From Bordetella genomosp. 8 (GTDB lineage: Bacteria; Pseudomonadota; Gammaproteobacteria; Burkholderiales; Burkholderiaceae_B): DNA of 64,000 bases. The first letter of the stretch is position 1. Each line of letters opens with the position of its first letter. Below, in pieces: positions 48,019-56,375 of the stretch. The notes below the pieces were generated by a model that was not told the DNA's origin, searched no databases, and saw nothing but the letters and a program-made list of their open reading frames with translations. The position numbers and the translations under genes were made by a program. The DNA is taken from contig NZ_CP021108.1 in the NCBI RefSeq assembly GCF_002119685.1, forward strand, positions 3,596,001-3,660,000, in the 5' to 3' direction.

Positions 48019-48660
48019 ATGATATCGGCATCCATCCCGCCCAACCCAGCACGTTCGCCGGGCCGCCCCAGGGAATTCGACATGGCCGCCGTCCTGGACG
48101 GCGCCATGCGGATTTTCCGCGAGCGGGGCTATCACGCGACCTCCATTACCGACCTCAGCGATGCGACGGGCCTTACCGCCGGCAGCATCTACAAGGCGTT
48201 CCAGGACAAGCGCGGCCTGTTCCTGGCCGCCTTCGATCGCTATGTCGACGAGCGCGGCCAGGATCTGTGGCGCAGGCTGGATCTCCAGCCCGACGCCCGC
48301 GAAAAGATCCGGGCAGTACTGCTTTTCTACGCGGACTCGTCACAGGGCGAACAAGGCCGGCTGGGCTGCCTGGTCGTCGGCAGCGCCACGGTCCTGTCCA
48401 CCTTCGATGCGGACGTCGCCGCCCGCATCGAAGCCAGCCTGCGGCGCATCCAGGACCTGCTGCGGACATTGCTGCGGGAAGGACAGCGCGACGGCTCGAT
48501 CGCGGCCGACATATCCGTTTCCGCCATGAGCAGCGTGTTGCTCGCCGTCCTGCAGGGATTCCGCGTCATCGGCAAGTCCGGGCGCACAGCCAAGGAAATG
48601 CGCCGCGCGGCGGACGAAGCCATGCGGCTGCTAGGCCAACCACCAGGAGTTCCATCATGA
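48019..48660 (+). CDS. TetR-family repressor, first gene of hydrolase operon
   Basis: 213 residues. GRPREFDMAAVLDGAM and TAGSIYKAFQDKRGLF mark the DNA-binding domain (about 15-65). No Shine-Dalgarno site is visible before the ATG, and the promoter places transcription start at or near the ATG itself. The stop overlaps the start of the hydrolase gene (ATGA), so repressor, hydrolase and SnoaL-like protein form one coupled operon under autoregulation. Confidence 0.86.
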   Translation: MISASIPPNPARSPGRPREFDMAAVLDGAMRIFRERGYHATSITDLSDATGLTAGSIYKAFQDKRGLFLAAFDRYVDERGQDLWRRLDLQPDAREKIRAVLLFYADSSQGEQGRLGCLVVGSATVLSTFDADVAARIEASLRRIQDLLRTLLREGQRDGSIAADISVSAMSSVLLAVLQGFRVIGKSGRTAKEMRRAADEAMRLLGQPPGVPS

Positions 48661-49610
48661 ATACGACTGCTTCCGCCTCCGCCCGCGTCCTGGACTGCGG
48701 GCCGGCCTCCTTGCCGGATCCCCGGTTCGAGGGTTACAGCCATCGCTTCCAAACCGTGGAAGGCATCCGCATGCACTACGTCGAAGCGGGGGATCGCGAG
48801 CGGGACACAGTGGTCCTGGTCGCCGGCTATCCACAGAGCTGGTACGCCTGGCGCAAAGTCATTCCGGCCCTGGCCGAACGCTATCACGTGATCGCGCCTG
48901 ACCTGCCCGGCCAGGGCGATTCCGACCGGCCGCTGGAAGGCTACGACACCAGGACCCTGGCCGAGCGCCTGCATGGCCTGCTCGCCGTCTTGGGCCTGCG
49001 TCACTACCATCTGGCCGCGCACGATGTCGGCGCATGGGTCGCCTACCCCTACGCCATGCTGTTCGGCGACGAGGTCCGTCGGCTCGCCCTGTTCGACGCC
49101 GGCATTCCGGGGATCACCTTGCCCGACGCCCTGCCCGCGGCGCCGGATCGCGCCTGGCGCACCTGGCACTTCGCCTTCCATGCGGTGCCGGACCTGCCCG
49201 AATCGCTGATCACGGGCAAGGAGGAGATCTACCTGGACTGGTTCCTGCGGCGCAAGGCTGCGAACCCGCAAAGCTTCACTGAAGCCGACATGGCCGAATA
49301 CCTGCGCCTATTCACCAAGGAAGGCGGGTTGCGCGCCGGCCTGGCCTACTACCGCGCCGCGCACCTGTCCGCGCGGCAGAACCGCGAACTGAACAGCAAG
49401 GGCCGATTGCAAATTCCGCTGCTCGCGGTCAGCGCCGACCAAGGCTCCATTCCCGACATGGCCGGTCCGCTGCGCGCCTATGCCGACGACGTGCGAGGCG
49501 TGCTCATCACCCACTGCGGCCACTTCATCCCGGAAGAACAGCCCGCGGCCGCCACGGCGGCGCTGCTCGACTTCTTCGGCGACGCCCAGGCCCGGGAGAG
49601 CGTCGCATGA
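48657..49610 (+). CDS. Alpha/beta hydrolase with Asp nucleophile (epoxide hydrolase/dehalogenase-like)
   Basis: 317 residues from the ATG overlapping the TetR stop. The nucleophile is Asp123 in AAHDVGAW, and the catalytic His is in THCGHFIPEEQP, the epoxide hydrolase and fluoroacetate dehalogenase layout. LVAGYPQSWYAWRKV corresponds to the HGxP oxyanion motif with Ala replacing the usual His. LAYYRAA could supply a cap-domain Tyr as in epoxide hydrolases. The upstream TetR and downstream SnoaL-like genes suggest detoxification of a reactive compound. Hydrolase class cannot be settled by sequence alone. Confidence 0.83.
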   Translation: MNTTASASARVLDCGPASLPDPRFEGYSHRFQTVEGIRMHYVEAGDRERDTVVLVAGYPQSWYAWRKVIPALAERYHVIAPDLPGQGDSDRPLEGYDTRTLAERLHGLLAVLGLRHYHLAAHDVGAWVAYPYAMLFGDEVRRLALFDAGIPGITLPDALPAAPDRAWRTWHFAFHAVPDLPESLITGKEEIYLDWFLRRKAANPQSFTEADMAEYLRLFTKEGGLRAGLAYYRAAHLSARQNRELNSKGRLQIPLLAVSADQGSIPDMAGPLRAYADDVRGVLITHCGHFIPEEQPAAATAALLDFFGDAQARESVA

Positions 49611-49993
49611 CGAAGACCGAACTGGAAGCACGCTATACCGATTACATCGCCTGCCTGAACCGGCAGGACTGGACCAGCCTGGGGCGCTACGTCCATGACG
49701 ACGTCTGGCACAATGGCCGGCCGCTGGGCCTGTCCGGCTATCGCGCCATGCTCGAAAAAGACCTCGAACAGATACCGGACTTGCGCTTCCACATCGAGAG
49801 GCTGCTGGTCGACCCGCCACGCGTCGCGTGCAGGCTGCGCTTCGACGTTACGCCGAAAGCCGTGTTCATGGGGCTTCCGGTGAACGGGCGGCGAGTGTCG
49901 TTCCGCGAGCACGCCTTCTACGAATTCCGGGACGGCCGGATTTTCGACGTGCGCTCCGTCATCGACAAGGCCGCCATCGAAGCGCAGCTTTGA
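49607..49993 (+). CDS. SnoaL-like/ester cyclase-type NTF2-fold protein
   Basis: 128 residues, ATGA-coupled to the hydrolase gene. YTDYIACLNRQDWTSLGRYVHDDVWHNG followed by GYRAMLEKDLEQIPDLRFHIE (both split in this note) is the SnoaL/ester-cyclase pattern, with a central YEFRDGRI strand. Members are small lyases, cyclases or binding proteins. The partner hydrolase probably handles the same compound. Confidence 0.8.
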   Translation: MTKTELEARYTDYIACLNRQDWTSLGRYVHDDVWHNGRPLGLSGYRAMLEKDLEQIPDLRFHIERLLVDPPRVACRLRFDVTPKAVFMGLPVNGRRVSFREHAFYEFRDGRIFDVRSVIDKAAIEAQL

Positions 49994-50024
49994 GCCTCCA
50001 CGCGCGGCCGCCCTGGCAAACGCA

Positions 50025-50612
50025 TCAAACGGCCTGGGCGGCCCTGCGGCGCAGGCTGACGAACAGCCATATCGCCGACACCAGGAAATACACCGCGCCC
50101 ACGCCGGCGTAGCCGGCGACCCGGGTGATCGACATCGACGCCAGCGTAGGCGTGCGCGACTGCAGGATGAACAAGGTGCCGGCAAGCGCCGACTGCGCGC
50201 CGCTCAGGACCATCGCCCATTGCGCCCCGCTGCGCTTCCAGCGCCGCACAGCGGTGCCCAGTTGCAGCAAACCGGCCAGTATGGCCCATACGCCGAACAC
50301 CGCCAGCACCGAGTTCGTCGTCATCTGCAACGCGACGAAGACCGCGATCGTCGTCACCACGCTGACGGCGACGTTGATGGCCTGCGTGCGGTTCCTGCCC
50401 AGGCCGCCGCTGCGCGCCGCATCGAAGTAGTTCGCCAGGGCGTCCCAGGCCGGATACAGGACCAGCAGCACTGCTGCGATTCCCGGAGACTGCTGCCCCA
50501 CGGTGAACGCGGCAGCCACCCACACCGCCGATACCACGGCGCGAATGAAGTAATAGGTCTTCAGCCATTGTTCCTGGCTGGGGCCGGTATAGCCCATTTG
50601 CATGTCAGTCAT
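50025..50612 (-). CDS. Integral membrane protein (DUF308-like), last gene of the redox operon
   Basis: 195 residues from ATG 50612, with AAAGGAA a few bases upstream (ATG 50627 is an alternative overlapping the upstream stop). Six hydrophobic segments are visible. A YPAWDALANYFDAARSGG segment follows the second; no cofactor motif is seen. Proteins of this kind are small membrane proteins of unknown function. Its position behind the molybdopterin protein and cytochrome b suggests a structural or quinone-side role, which is an inference. Confidence 0.7.
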   Translation of the reverse strand: MTDMQMGYTGPSQEQWLKTYYFIRAVVSAVWVAAAFTVGQQSPGIAAVLLVLYPAWDALANYFDAARSGGLGRNRTQAINVAVSVVTTIAVFVALQMTTNSVLAVFGVWAILAGLLQLGTAVRRWKRSGAQWAMVLSGAQSALAGTLFILQSRTPTLASMSITRVAGYAGVGAVYFLVSAIWLFVSLRRRAAQAV

Positions 50613-50626
50613 CTCATTTCCTTTCA

Positions 50627-51400
50627 TCAGATTCCGGCGTACCACTCGTAGCCCCGGTCTTCCCAATAACCGCCATTGCCGCCCCACAAGCCGGCATAGC
50701 TGTCCACGATCTCGATCCGCGTGATGTATTTGGCCTGCTTGTAGCCCAGCTGCCGCTCGACCCTGAGACGCAGCGGCGCGCCATGTCCCACCATCAGATC
50801 CTGGTCGTTCATGGCATAGGCCAATATCGTCTGCGGGTGATACGCATCGATAAGGTCTATGCTTTCGTAATAGCGCCCGCTGCCATCCAGCGTCTTCTCC
50901 AATTCATCCGCGCAATGGAAAACGGCGTAGCGCGCGTTCGGCTTCAGTCCCGCCGGTGCCAGGACGGTCGCGAGCGGAACACCCGTCCACTTGGCGATCG
51001 CGCTCCAGCCTTCGACGCAGTCGTGGCGCGTGATCTGGCTGCGGGCCGGCATCTTGCGCAGGTCCGCCAGCGAATACTCCTGCGGGCGCTCCACGAGACC
51101 GTCGATCTTCAGGCGCCAATCGGCGAAGTTGCCTTCCAGCAGCCGCGCATACTCCCCGCTGTCCGGCGCGCTCGTGCCGTTCACGCGGAACGACGGCGAG
51201 ATATCGGCTTCCGAGAACTCGCGGGCGAGCGCGTGGCGTCCTTGCAGCAGACGCTGCGTTTTCATTGTCAGCTGCTCGGCGGAACGGATGAGGCCCGCGA
51301 CACCATCGTCCTGTACCGCGGCGTCACAACCGCTCAGGACGAGCGCGCCGGCGCCCAGCGTGCCGCCGAACAGAAAGCGGCGGCGTGTCAGCTTGTTCAT
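50627..51400 (-). CDS. Tat-exported molybdopterin oxidoreductase (sulfite oxidase/YedY-like), possible lipoprotein
   Basis: 257 residues from ATG 51400 in an ATGA overlap with the cytochrome b gene. The Tat motif is TRRRFLFGG (5-13), and the hydrophobic stretch ends with lipobox VLSGC (Cys25), so it may be a Tat lipoprotein. The fold is the sulfite-oxidase molybdopterin domain; the Mo ligand is Cys128 in TRHDCVEGWS. The protein lacks the dimerisation domain of plant sulfite oxidase. The substrate is unknown. Electron exchange with the membrane cytochrome b encoded next to it is likely. Confidence 0.84.
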   Translation of the reverse strand: MNKLTRRRFLFGGTLGAGALVLSGCDAAVQDDGVAGLIRSAEQLTMKTQRLLQGRHALAREFSEADISPSFRVNGTSAPDSGEYARLLEGNFADWRLKIDGLVERPQEYSLADLRKMPARSQITRHDCVEGWSAIAKWTGVPLATVLAPAGLKPNARYAVFHCADELEKTLDGSGRYYESIDLIDAYHPQTILAYAMNDQDLMVGHGAPLRLRVERQLGYKQAKYITRIEIVDSYAGLWGGNGGYWEDRGYEWYAGI

Positions 51401-52254
51401 GCGTCTGGCTCCTGCTGGCGAATGGCATAGCGGCCCGTGATCATCGAACGCATGTTGTTCCACAGTCCCGACAGGACGACCATGGCCACATGCACGACGA
51501 CGAACAGGACGATCAGCGATGCCGAGATAAAGTGCAGCGCCCGGGCGGATTGGCGGCCACCGAAGATGTCCAGCAGTATCGGAAATACCGCGTCCACACC
51601 CGGCGACATCGTCAGACCCGTCAGCACCATCAAGGGCAGCAGACCACCGATCACGACGATGTAGGTCAGCTTCTGCAGCGCGTTGTAGCGCTTGGCTGCC
51701 TCACCGGACGGGAAGCGCAGGCGGGCATGGTCGATGATCTCCCGCCAAAGATGCCGGGGCGCCAGCTCATGCCGGTTGGGCGCCAGGTCACGGCGAAAAT
51801 GACCGCTAAGGACGCCCCAGGCTAGGTAGACCAGGCCGTTGAGAAAGAAAGCCCAGGCGAAGAAGAAATGCCAGCGCCGTCCAAGGGCCAGGTCCTGGTA
51901 CGACGGCAGCGTGAGCCAGGCGGGAAAAGCGCGCGACGCCAATTCTCCATCCACCTTCGAGACGCCCAGGACACCGGTCGTGGACACGGACAGGCTGCCG
52001 ATCTTCAGGAAGCCGTGCGGCGTGCCGCCGTCGTCGGTCGACCCGATTTTCAGGAAAGCCGGATCGTCGTCGGCGCCATACTGGCCCCAATGCAGCTGGG
52101 GGTAGGCATTGAATATCTGCAGTCCGCTCAAAAGCAGAAAGCCCAGGCACAACACGTTCAGCCAATGCGTCAGGCGCGTGGCCACGGAATGCCGCCGGAC
52201 GAGCACGGTTCGCTCGCGCGGCATGGGCTGGGAAGCTCGCTTATCCCTGTTCAT
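51397..52254 (-). CDS. Cytochrome b561/thiosulfate reductase-type cytochrome b subunit
   Basis: 285 residues. Four to five hydrophobic segments are seen, with heme-ligand candidates H22 and H30 (RRHSVATRLTHW), RRWHFFFAW and LHFISASLIVLFVVVHVAMV. It also has a periplasmic loop (about 50-110) with KIGSLSVSTTGVLG. It should bind b-type hemes and move electrons between the quinone pool and the periplasmic molybdopterin protein. It starts three bases after the DUF5666 gene stop. Confidence 0.85.
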   Translation of the reverse strand: MNRDKRASQPMPRERTVLVRRHSVATRLTHWLNVLCLGFLLLSGLQIFNAYPQLHWGQYGADDDPAFLKIGSTDDGGTPHGFLKIGSLSVSTTGVLGVSKVDGELASRAFPAWLTLPSYQDLALGRRWHFFFAWAFFLNGLVYLAWGVLSGHFRRDLAPNRHELAPRHLWREIIDHARLRFPSGEAAKRYNALQKLTYIVVIGGLLPLMVLTGLTMSPGVDAVFPILLDIFGGRQSARALHFISASLIVLFVVVHVAMVVLSGLWNNMRSMITGRYAIRQQEPDA

Positions 52255-52257
52255 GGC

Positions 52258-52893
52258 TTACATCGGCGGGACGACGCCGTTGGTGCCCACCACCACGCGC
52301 TGCGCGCTGAGTGCGCCATCGGCGGCCTTGGTGGCGGATACGAAGACAACCGCGCCCGGCTTCAGGTCGGCCTGGGTAGCGGGCGCGAACGTCACGACGG
52401 GCGTGCCTTCCGGAATGGCGATCTTCTTCTCCTTGCCGTGATAGGAGACCGTGACGGTGCGTCCGTTCACGCCCTTGACGGCATCCGCGACCGTGGCGTT
52501 GGTCATGGTGCTGTTGGGCTTCAAGTCCCAGCCGTAGCTGCCTTCGGCGGTACCCTTCAGGGCGGGCGGGAAGATCAGGACTTCCAGCGCGCCATCGCCG
52601 CCGTCCTTGTTCGGCAAGGAAGCAATGCCCACATAATCGCCCGGCTTGATATCGGTAATGGCCGCGCGGGCGACGCTCGACACCATCCATCCCTGCGCAA
52701 GCGCGATGTCCACGGTCTGGCCTTCCCGCGTCTTGACCTTCAAGGCCTGTCCGCTGAAGTCGACGATATCGCCACGGACGCGCACCGGTTCCGGCTTGGC
52801 GTTCTGTGCGTATGCGGGCGAAGCGATGCCGGCCGTGAGCGGCAGGCTGACGACGGCGGCGGTGAGCAGGCCGCGTACGAATTGCTTGAACAT
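52258..52893 (-). CDS. Periplasmic DUF5666-like protein, first gene of redox operon
   Basis: 211 residues. A Sec signal peptide ends at AYA (27-29). The mature part is made of repeated beta-rich segments (VRVRGDIVDFSGQALKVKT and TVTVSYHGKEKKIAIPEGT, split here for length), in the style of DUF5666 domains whose function is not known. It may bind a metal or the electron-transfer partners. A TetR-type palindrome lies 13 bp upstream of its start. Confidence 0.72.
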   Translation of the reverse strand: MFKQFVRGLLTAAVVSLPLTAGIASPAYAQNAKPEPVRVRGDIVDFSGQALKVKTREGQTVDIALAQGWMVSSVARAAITDIKPGDYVGIASLPNKDGGDGALEVLIFPPALKGTAEGSYGWDLKPNSTMTNATVADAVKGVNGRTVTVSYHGKEKKIAIPEGTPVVTFAPATQADLKPGAVVFVSATKAADGALSAQRVVVGTNGVVPPM

Positions 52894-52905
52894 GCTGACT
52901 CCTTA

Positions 52906-52921
52906 TACCTACTAGTAGGTA
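52906..52921. promoter_or_regulatory. Perfect 16-bp palindrome, TetR operator candidate (operon copy)
   Basis: TACCTACTAGTAGGTA is fully self-complementary and lies 13 bp upstream of the DUF5666 start. It matches the site before the TetR gene (53650-53665) at 15 of 16 positions. Confidence 0.72.
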
Positions 52922-52988
52922 GTTATCTGGCGCGAAAAAACAGGCTCGGACGGCGCGCCCCGCCAGAGCCAGACGACGTGGGCGGCTT

Positions 52989-53639
52989 CTACCGCCTGTT
53001 CGAACCTGCTTGCTTCTTCTGCGTGGCAGAGGAAGCCTTGGTGGGCGCTTCGGCCGCAAGCCCGGCCGTCAGCCTTTCTATGAGAGGGTCGGTAACGACC
53101 CTGAACACCTTCGTATCGCCATAGGCGCGGGCCGAAAGCATGGCGCCGTGTACCGCCGCCAGGAAACCTTCGGCCTCTGACTGCGCGCTACCGCGCAACG
53201 CCAGCTTGCCCTGCTGCGCGCCCTGTTCCAGGGCGGAGGTCAGCCATCCGGCCAGCAATCGGAAATGCCCGCGTACTTCCACGGCGATCTCCGGCGGCAA
53301 CACCGGCATTTGCGTCGCAAGCAACGCGCACACGCAGAAGGCGCTGGTGGGATCCCCGATGCATGCGGCCCAATAGCCCGTATACGCCCGCAACTGATCG
53401 ACGGGATCGGGATGGTGCTGCTGCATCGCGGCGATACCGGCTTCGGCTTCTTCGTGATAGCGCTGCAACAACGTGCGGACCAGATCGACCTTGCTGGGAA
53501 AATGATGGTGAATGCTGGCCTTGCGTATGCCTACGACTTCTGAAATGTCGGCATAGCTGAAGCCGTTGTACCCGCCCGCGATGATAAGGGCGCGGGCGCA
53601 ACGCAGAATTTCGTCGAAGGTGCTGTTCTGAGTGACCAT
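52989..53639 (-). CDS. TetR-family repressor of the redox operon
   Basis: 216 residues. The DNA-binding domain has YADISEVVGIRKASIHHHFPSK (split: YADISEVVG, IRKASIHHHFPSK) at about 28-50, the HHHFPSK form typical of the AcuR/YcdC-like branch. The C-terminal domain contains FCVCALLATQM, with two cysteines near the ligand pocket. It is transcribed toward the redox operon with 95 bp between them. Near-identical palindromes in front of both genes argue for direct repression of both. Confidence 0.87.
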   Translation of the reverse strand: MVTQNSTFDEILRCARALIIAGGYNGFSYADISEVVGIRKASIHHHFPSKVDLVRTLLQRYHEEAEAGIAAMQQHHPDPVDQLRAYTGYWAACIGDPTSAFCVCALLATQMPVLPPEIAVEVRGHFRLLAGWLTSALEQGAQQGKLALRGSAQSEAEGFLAAVHGAMLSARAYGDTKVFRVVTDPLIERLTAGLAAEAPTKASSATQKKQAGSNRR

Positions 53640-53649
53640 GGCCGTAGAC

Positions 53650-53665
53650 TACCAACTAGTAGGTA
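53650..53665. promoter_or_regulatory. 16-bp TetR operator candidate (autoregulatory copy)
   Basis: TACCAACTAGTAGGTA lies 10 bp upstream of the TetR start and overlaps the last codons of the upstream decarboxylase gene (which ends at 53656). It differs from the operon copy at one position only. Confidence 0.7.
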
Positions 53666-55038
53666 CGTCCGTCAACGGTTTTTTTCGCCGCACGCACCAT
53701 GGCTTGCAGGCTGGCCTGGACATCGGCCTCGGTGGTCGCCCAGCTGGAGACACTGATGCGCATCGCGGTACGGCCCTGCCAGACCGTGCCGCCGCACCAG
53801 CATATGCCCTCCTCCTGCAGTCTTTCGATCACCGCTGCCGTGACCGCGGGCGAGCCGAAGCTGACCAGCACCTGGTTGAGCGCGACCTCGTTCAGCACCT
53901 CGAAACCGGCCGCTTGCAGGCCCTGTGCGAACACCCTGGCGTAGCCGCATGTGCGCTCCACCAGCCCCGCCACGCCCTGCCTGCCTAGATGCAGCAGCGC
54001 CGCCCAAATCTCCACCCCGCGAGCGCGCCGGGACGATTCCGGCGTGTAGTGGGATGGCTCCCGCTGTTCCGCGCCGTCTTGCGCCAGGTATGCGGCATTC
54101 AGCGACATGGCCGCGCGCAGCGCCGCGGCATCGCGCACCAGCACGATGCCGCTGTCATAAGGCACGTTGAGCCATTTATGACCATCGGTCGCCCAGGAGT
54201 CGGCTAGTGCGATTCCCTGTGTCCTGGTGTCGAACTTGTCGCTGGCCAGTGCCCAAAGGCCGAAGGCGCCGTCCACGTGTACCCAGGCGCCGGCCTGCCG
54301 GGCCATACGGCAGACCTCATCGGCCGGATCGAAGGCGCCGGTGTTCACATTGCCCGCCTGGATGCATACGATGGTGCGGTCGTCCAGCGCCGGCAATCGG
54401 CTGACCTGCATGCGCCCGTGGCGATCCGTGGGCACGACGGTGACCCGCTGGCGGCCCAGGCCCAGCAGCGCCAGGGCCTTGCCCACCGTGACGTGCGTCT
54501 CTTCACTGACGATGACGCGTATCTCCGGCGCGCCGTAGAGCCCCTGAGCTTCCACGTCCCAGCCCAGTCGCGACAACAGCGCATGGCGGGCCGCCGCCAG
54601 CGCGGCGAAATTCGCCATCGATGCGCCGGTAACGAATGCGCCACCAACATCCGCGGGCAGGCCGAACATCCGGGCCATCCATTGCAAGGACACGTCTTCC
54701 AGCGTCGCGGCGACCGGCGATGTGTGCCGAAAGCAGGCATTCTGGTCCCATGCGGTCGCGAGCCAGTTCGCCGCCACCGTGGCCGGCAGCGCGCCGCCGA
54801 CCACCAGGCCGAAGAAGCGTCCGCCGGCGGTCGCGACCGTCGCGGGCGAGCCGCTTTCATCAAGTAGCCGCAGGACCTCGCGCGCATCGACACCCGTTTC
54901 GGGAAGCGGGTGCCTGAAGGCCTCCAGGCCTTGCAATGCCTCGGCCGATACGGCCACAGGCCGGTCGCGCACCGCCCCGACGTACGCAATCGCCCGCTGC
55001 GCGGCGTCGCGCAGCAAGGCTTCGACCTCGGCGTTCAT
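53656..55038 (-). CDS. Pyridoxal phosphate-dependent group II decarboxylase family
   Basis: 460 residues. The PLP Lys288 is in TDGHKWLN, with the Asp for the pyridine nitrogen in HVDGAFG (D256) and the stacking His in SEETHVTV (H182). The closest patterns are the aromatic-L-amino-acid and glutamate/tyrosine decarboxylases, and the smaller aspartate aminotransferase-fold proteins of bacteria annotated as pyridoxal-dependent decarboxylases. The amino acid substrate is unknown. It follows the SnoaL-like gene by 14 bp, probably cotranscribed. Its last codons cover a TetR operator. Confidence 0.85.
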   Translation of the reverse strand: MNAEVEALLRDAAQRAIAYVGAVRDRPVAVSAEALQGLEAFRHPLPETGVDAREVLRLLDESGSPATVATAGGRFFGLVVGGALPATVAANWLATAWDQNACFRHTSPVAATLEDVSLQWMARMFGLPADVGGAFVTGASMANFAALAAARHALLSRLGWDVEAQGLYGAPEIRVIVSEETHVTVGKALALLGLGRQRVTVVPTDRHGRMQVSRLPALDDRTIVCIQAGNVNTGAFDPADEVCRMARQAGAWVHVDGAFGLWALASDKFDTRTQGIALADSWATDGHKWLNVPYDSGIVLVRDAAALRAAMSLNAAYLAQDGAEQREPSHYTPESSRRARGVEIWAALLHLGRQGVAGLVERTCGYARVFAQGLQAAGFEVLNEVALNQVLVSFGSPAVTAAVIERLQEEGICWCGGTVWQGRTAMRISVSSWATTEADVQASLQAMVRAAKKTVDGRTY

Positions 55039-55052
55039 AAGACGTGTCCTTG

Positions 55053-55403
55053 CTAGTTCGATTCGATGACGAATGCATTCAGCTCGGCCATCCGGCCATC
55101 GCGAAAGCGCCAGACGTCGGAGTAGCGGTTATTGACCAGCCGGCCGTCGCTGCCCCTGGAAACGATGGTGCCTAGCGCCACCACGTGGTCGCCTTCCGCG
55201 ATCAGATGCGAAACGGTGAATTTGGGCGGCTCCGCGTACTCCTTCAGCATCGATTGCCGGACCGCCTCTTTGCCGTGCAAGCTCTCGCCCCCCACCGTCG
55301 TCCAGATTATGTCGTCGACGCAGAACGACAGGAATCCTTCGATGTCGCCGACGGTGATTGCTGCGTTGGCATTCTGCAGGACTGCTTTATTCTGCTGTGA
55401 CAT
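55053..55403 (-). CDS. SnoaL-like NTF2-fold protein
   Basis: 116 residues. VLQNANAAITVGDIEGFLSFCVDDIIWTTVGGE (split: NAAITVGDIEGFLSFC, DDIIWTTVGGE) is the NTF2/SnoaL start, with DVWRFRDGRMAELNAFV at the end. It is of the ketosteroid-isomerase-like superfamily; the ligand is unknown. It is placed directly before the decarboxylase gene. Confidence 0.78.
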   Translation of the reverse strand: MSQQNKAVLQNANAAITVGDIEGFLSFCVDDIIWTTVGGESLHGKEAVRQSMLKEYAEPPKFTVSHLIAEGDHVVALGTIVSRGSDGRLVNNRYSDVWRFRDGRMAELNAFVIESN

Positions 55404-55502
55404 GGCCCTCTCCGTGGTTGTGATCGGCGCAAGGGACGCCGGTCGGTCGATGCTGGTCCAAGGTTAACCGGAGTCGGGACCGGCATCGTGCCGACCCGGC
55501 GC

Positions 55503-56375
55503 TCACGGTTTGTCGACCAGCGTCTCCCGGACAAAGTCGCGATAGGTGCGCAAGGGACGCCCAAGCAGCTTTTCCAGGCTCTGGACTGCTCCCGCGCCAG
55601 CGTGCATGCCGTGATGCTGGATGCGGTCCATCATCAGCCGCATGTCGTAGGCCAGCCAATCAGGCCCGTAGGCCGCCATCTGCTGTTCGAAGCCATCGAC
55701 GTCATCGCCCCCGTATTGGACATCACGGTGCAAAGCCTCGCTCCACGCCTGCGCGGCGGTTTGCCCGGTCAGGGCCTCCGGCCCCACGACCTCCAATGTA
55801 CGGGCCGGCAGCGCGACGGGCGCATGGTGCCGCGCCAGCAGCTCGGCCGCCGCCACATCGGCGATGTCGCGCACATCCACCATGCTCACGCCTGCCTTGC
55901 CGATCGGCATCGGATAGACGCCGTAGCTTTCAACGACGGACCTGATGCGCTCGTCGTTCTGCATGAAATAGGCCGGCCGCAGGACGGTGGCAGGCAGATT
56001 GAGCGTTTCGATCATCCGTTCGACCGTATGCTTGCCCGTGAAATGCGGCACATTGGTATAGAGATCGGCGTGGATGACCGACAGATACACGATGCGCTCG
56101 ATGCCCGCATCCCTGGCCAGGTTCAAGGTGACCAGCGCCTGGGTGACCTCGTCGGCGGCCACCGCGTTCAGCACGAACAGGGTGCGCACGGAAGACAAGG
56201 CCGCACGCATTGCCTTGACACTGCTCATGTCGCCTACCACTTCCTGTGTACCCGGAGGCAGGGCGGCCTTCCCTGGCGTACGGACCAGCGCTTTCACCTC
56301 CACTCCGCTCGTGGCGAGACGCCGGACGATTTGTGAACCTACGGTGCCGGACGCACCAGTGACGAGAATGCTCAT
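55503..56375 (-). CDS. NmrA-like NAD(P)-binding protein
   Basis: 290 residues from ATG 56375, with TGGAG six bases upstream (ATG 56387 has no good site). The nucleotide motif GASGTVGSQIVRRL is at about 7-20 and ALVRTP marks NADP preference. Atypical SDR, subgroup of NmrA and SDR_a5 with azoreductase-like members; the catalytic Tyr/Lys is absent. It may act as a redox sensor or a reductase. It diverges from a LysR gene. Confidence 0.84.
   Translation of the reverse strand: MSILVTGASGTVGSQIVRRLATSGVEVKALVRTPGKAALPPGTQEVVGDMSSVKAMRAALSSVRTLFVLNAVAADEVTQALVTLNLARDAGIERIVYLSVIHADLYTNVPHFTGKHTVERMIETLNLPATVLRPAYFMQNDERIRSVVESYGVYPMPIGKAGVSMVDVRDIADVAAAELLARHHAPVALPARTLEVVGPEALTGQTAAQAWSEALHRDVQYGGDDVDGFEQQMAAYGPDWLAYDMRLMMDRIQHHGMHAGAGAVQSLEKLLGRPLRTYRDFVRETLVDKP

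Noticed and set aside
50125..50651. Plus-strand frames opposite the DUF308-like gene
   Set aside because: The minus-strand product has six clear membrane segments and coupled neighbours. The plus frames lack them.
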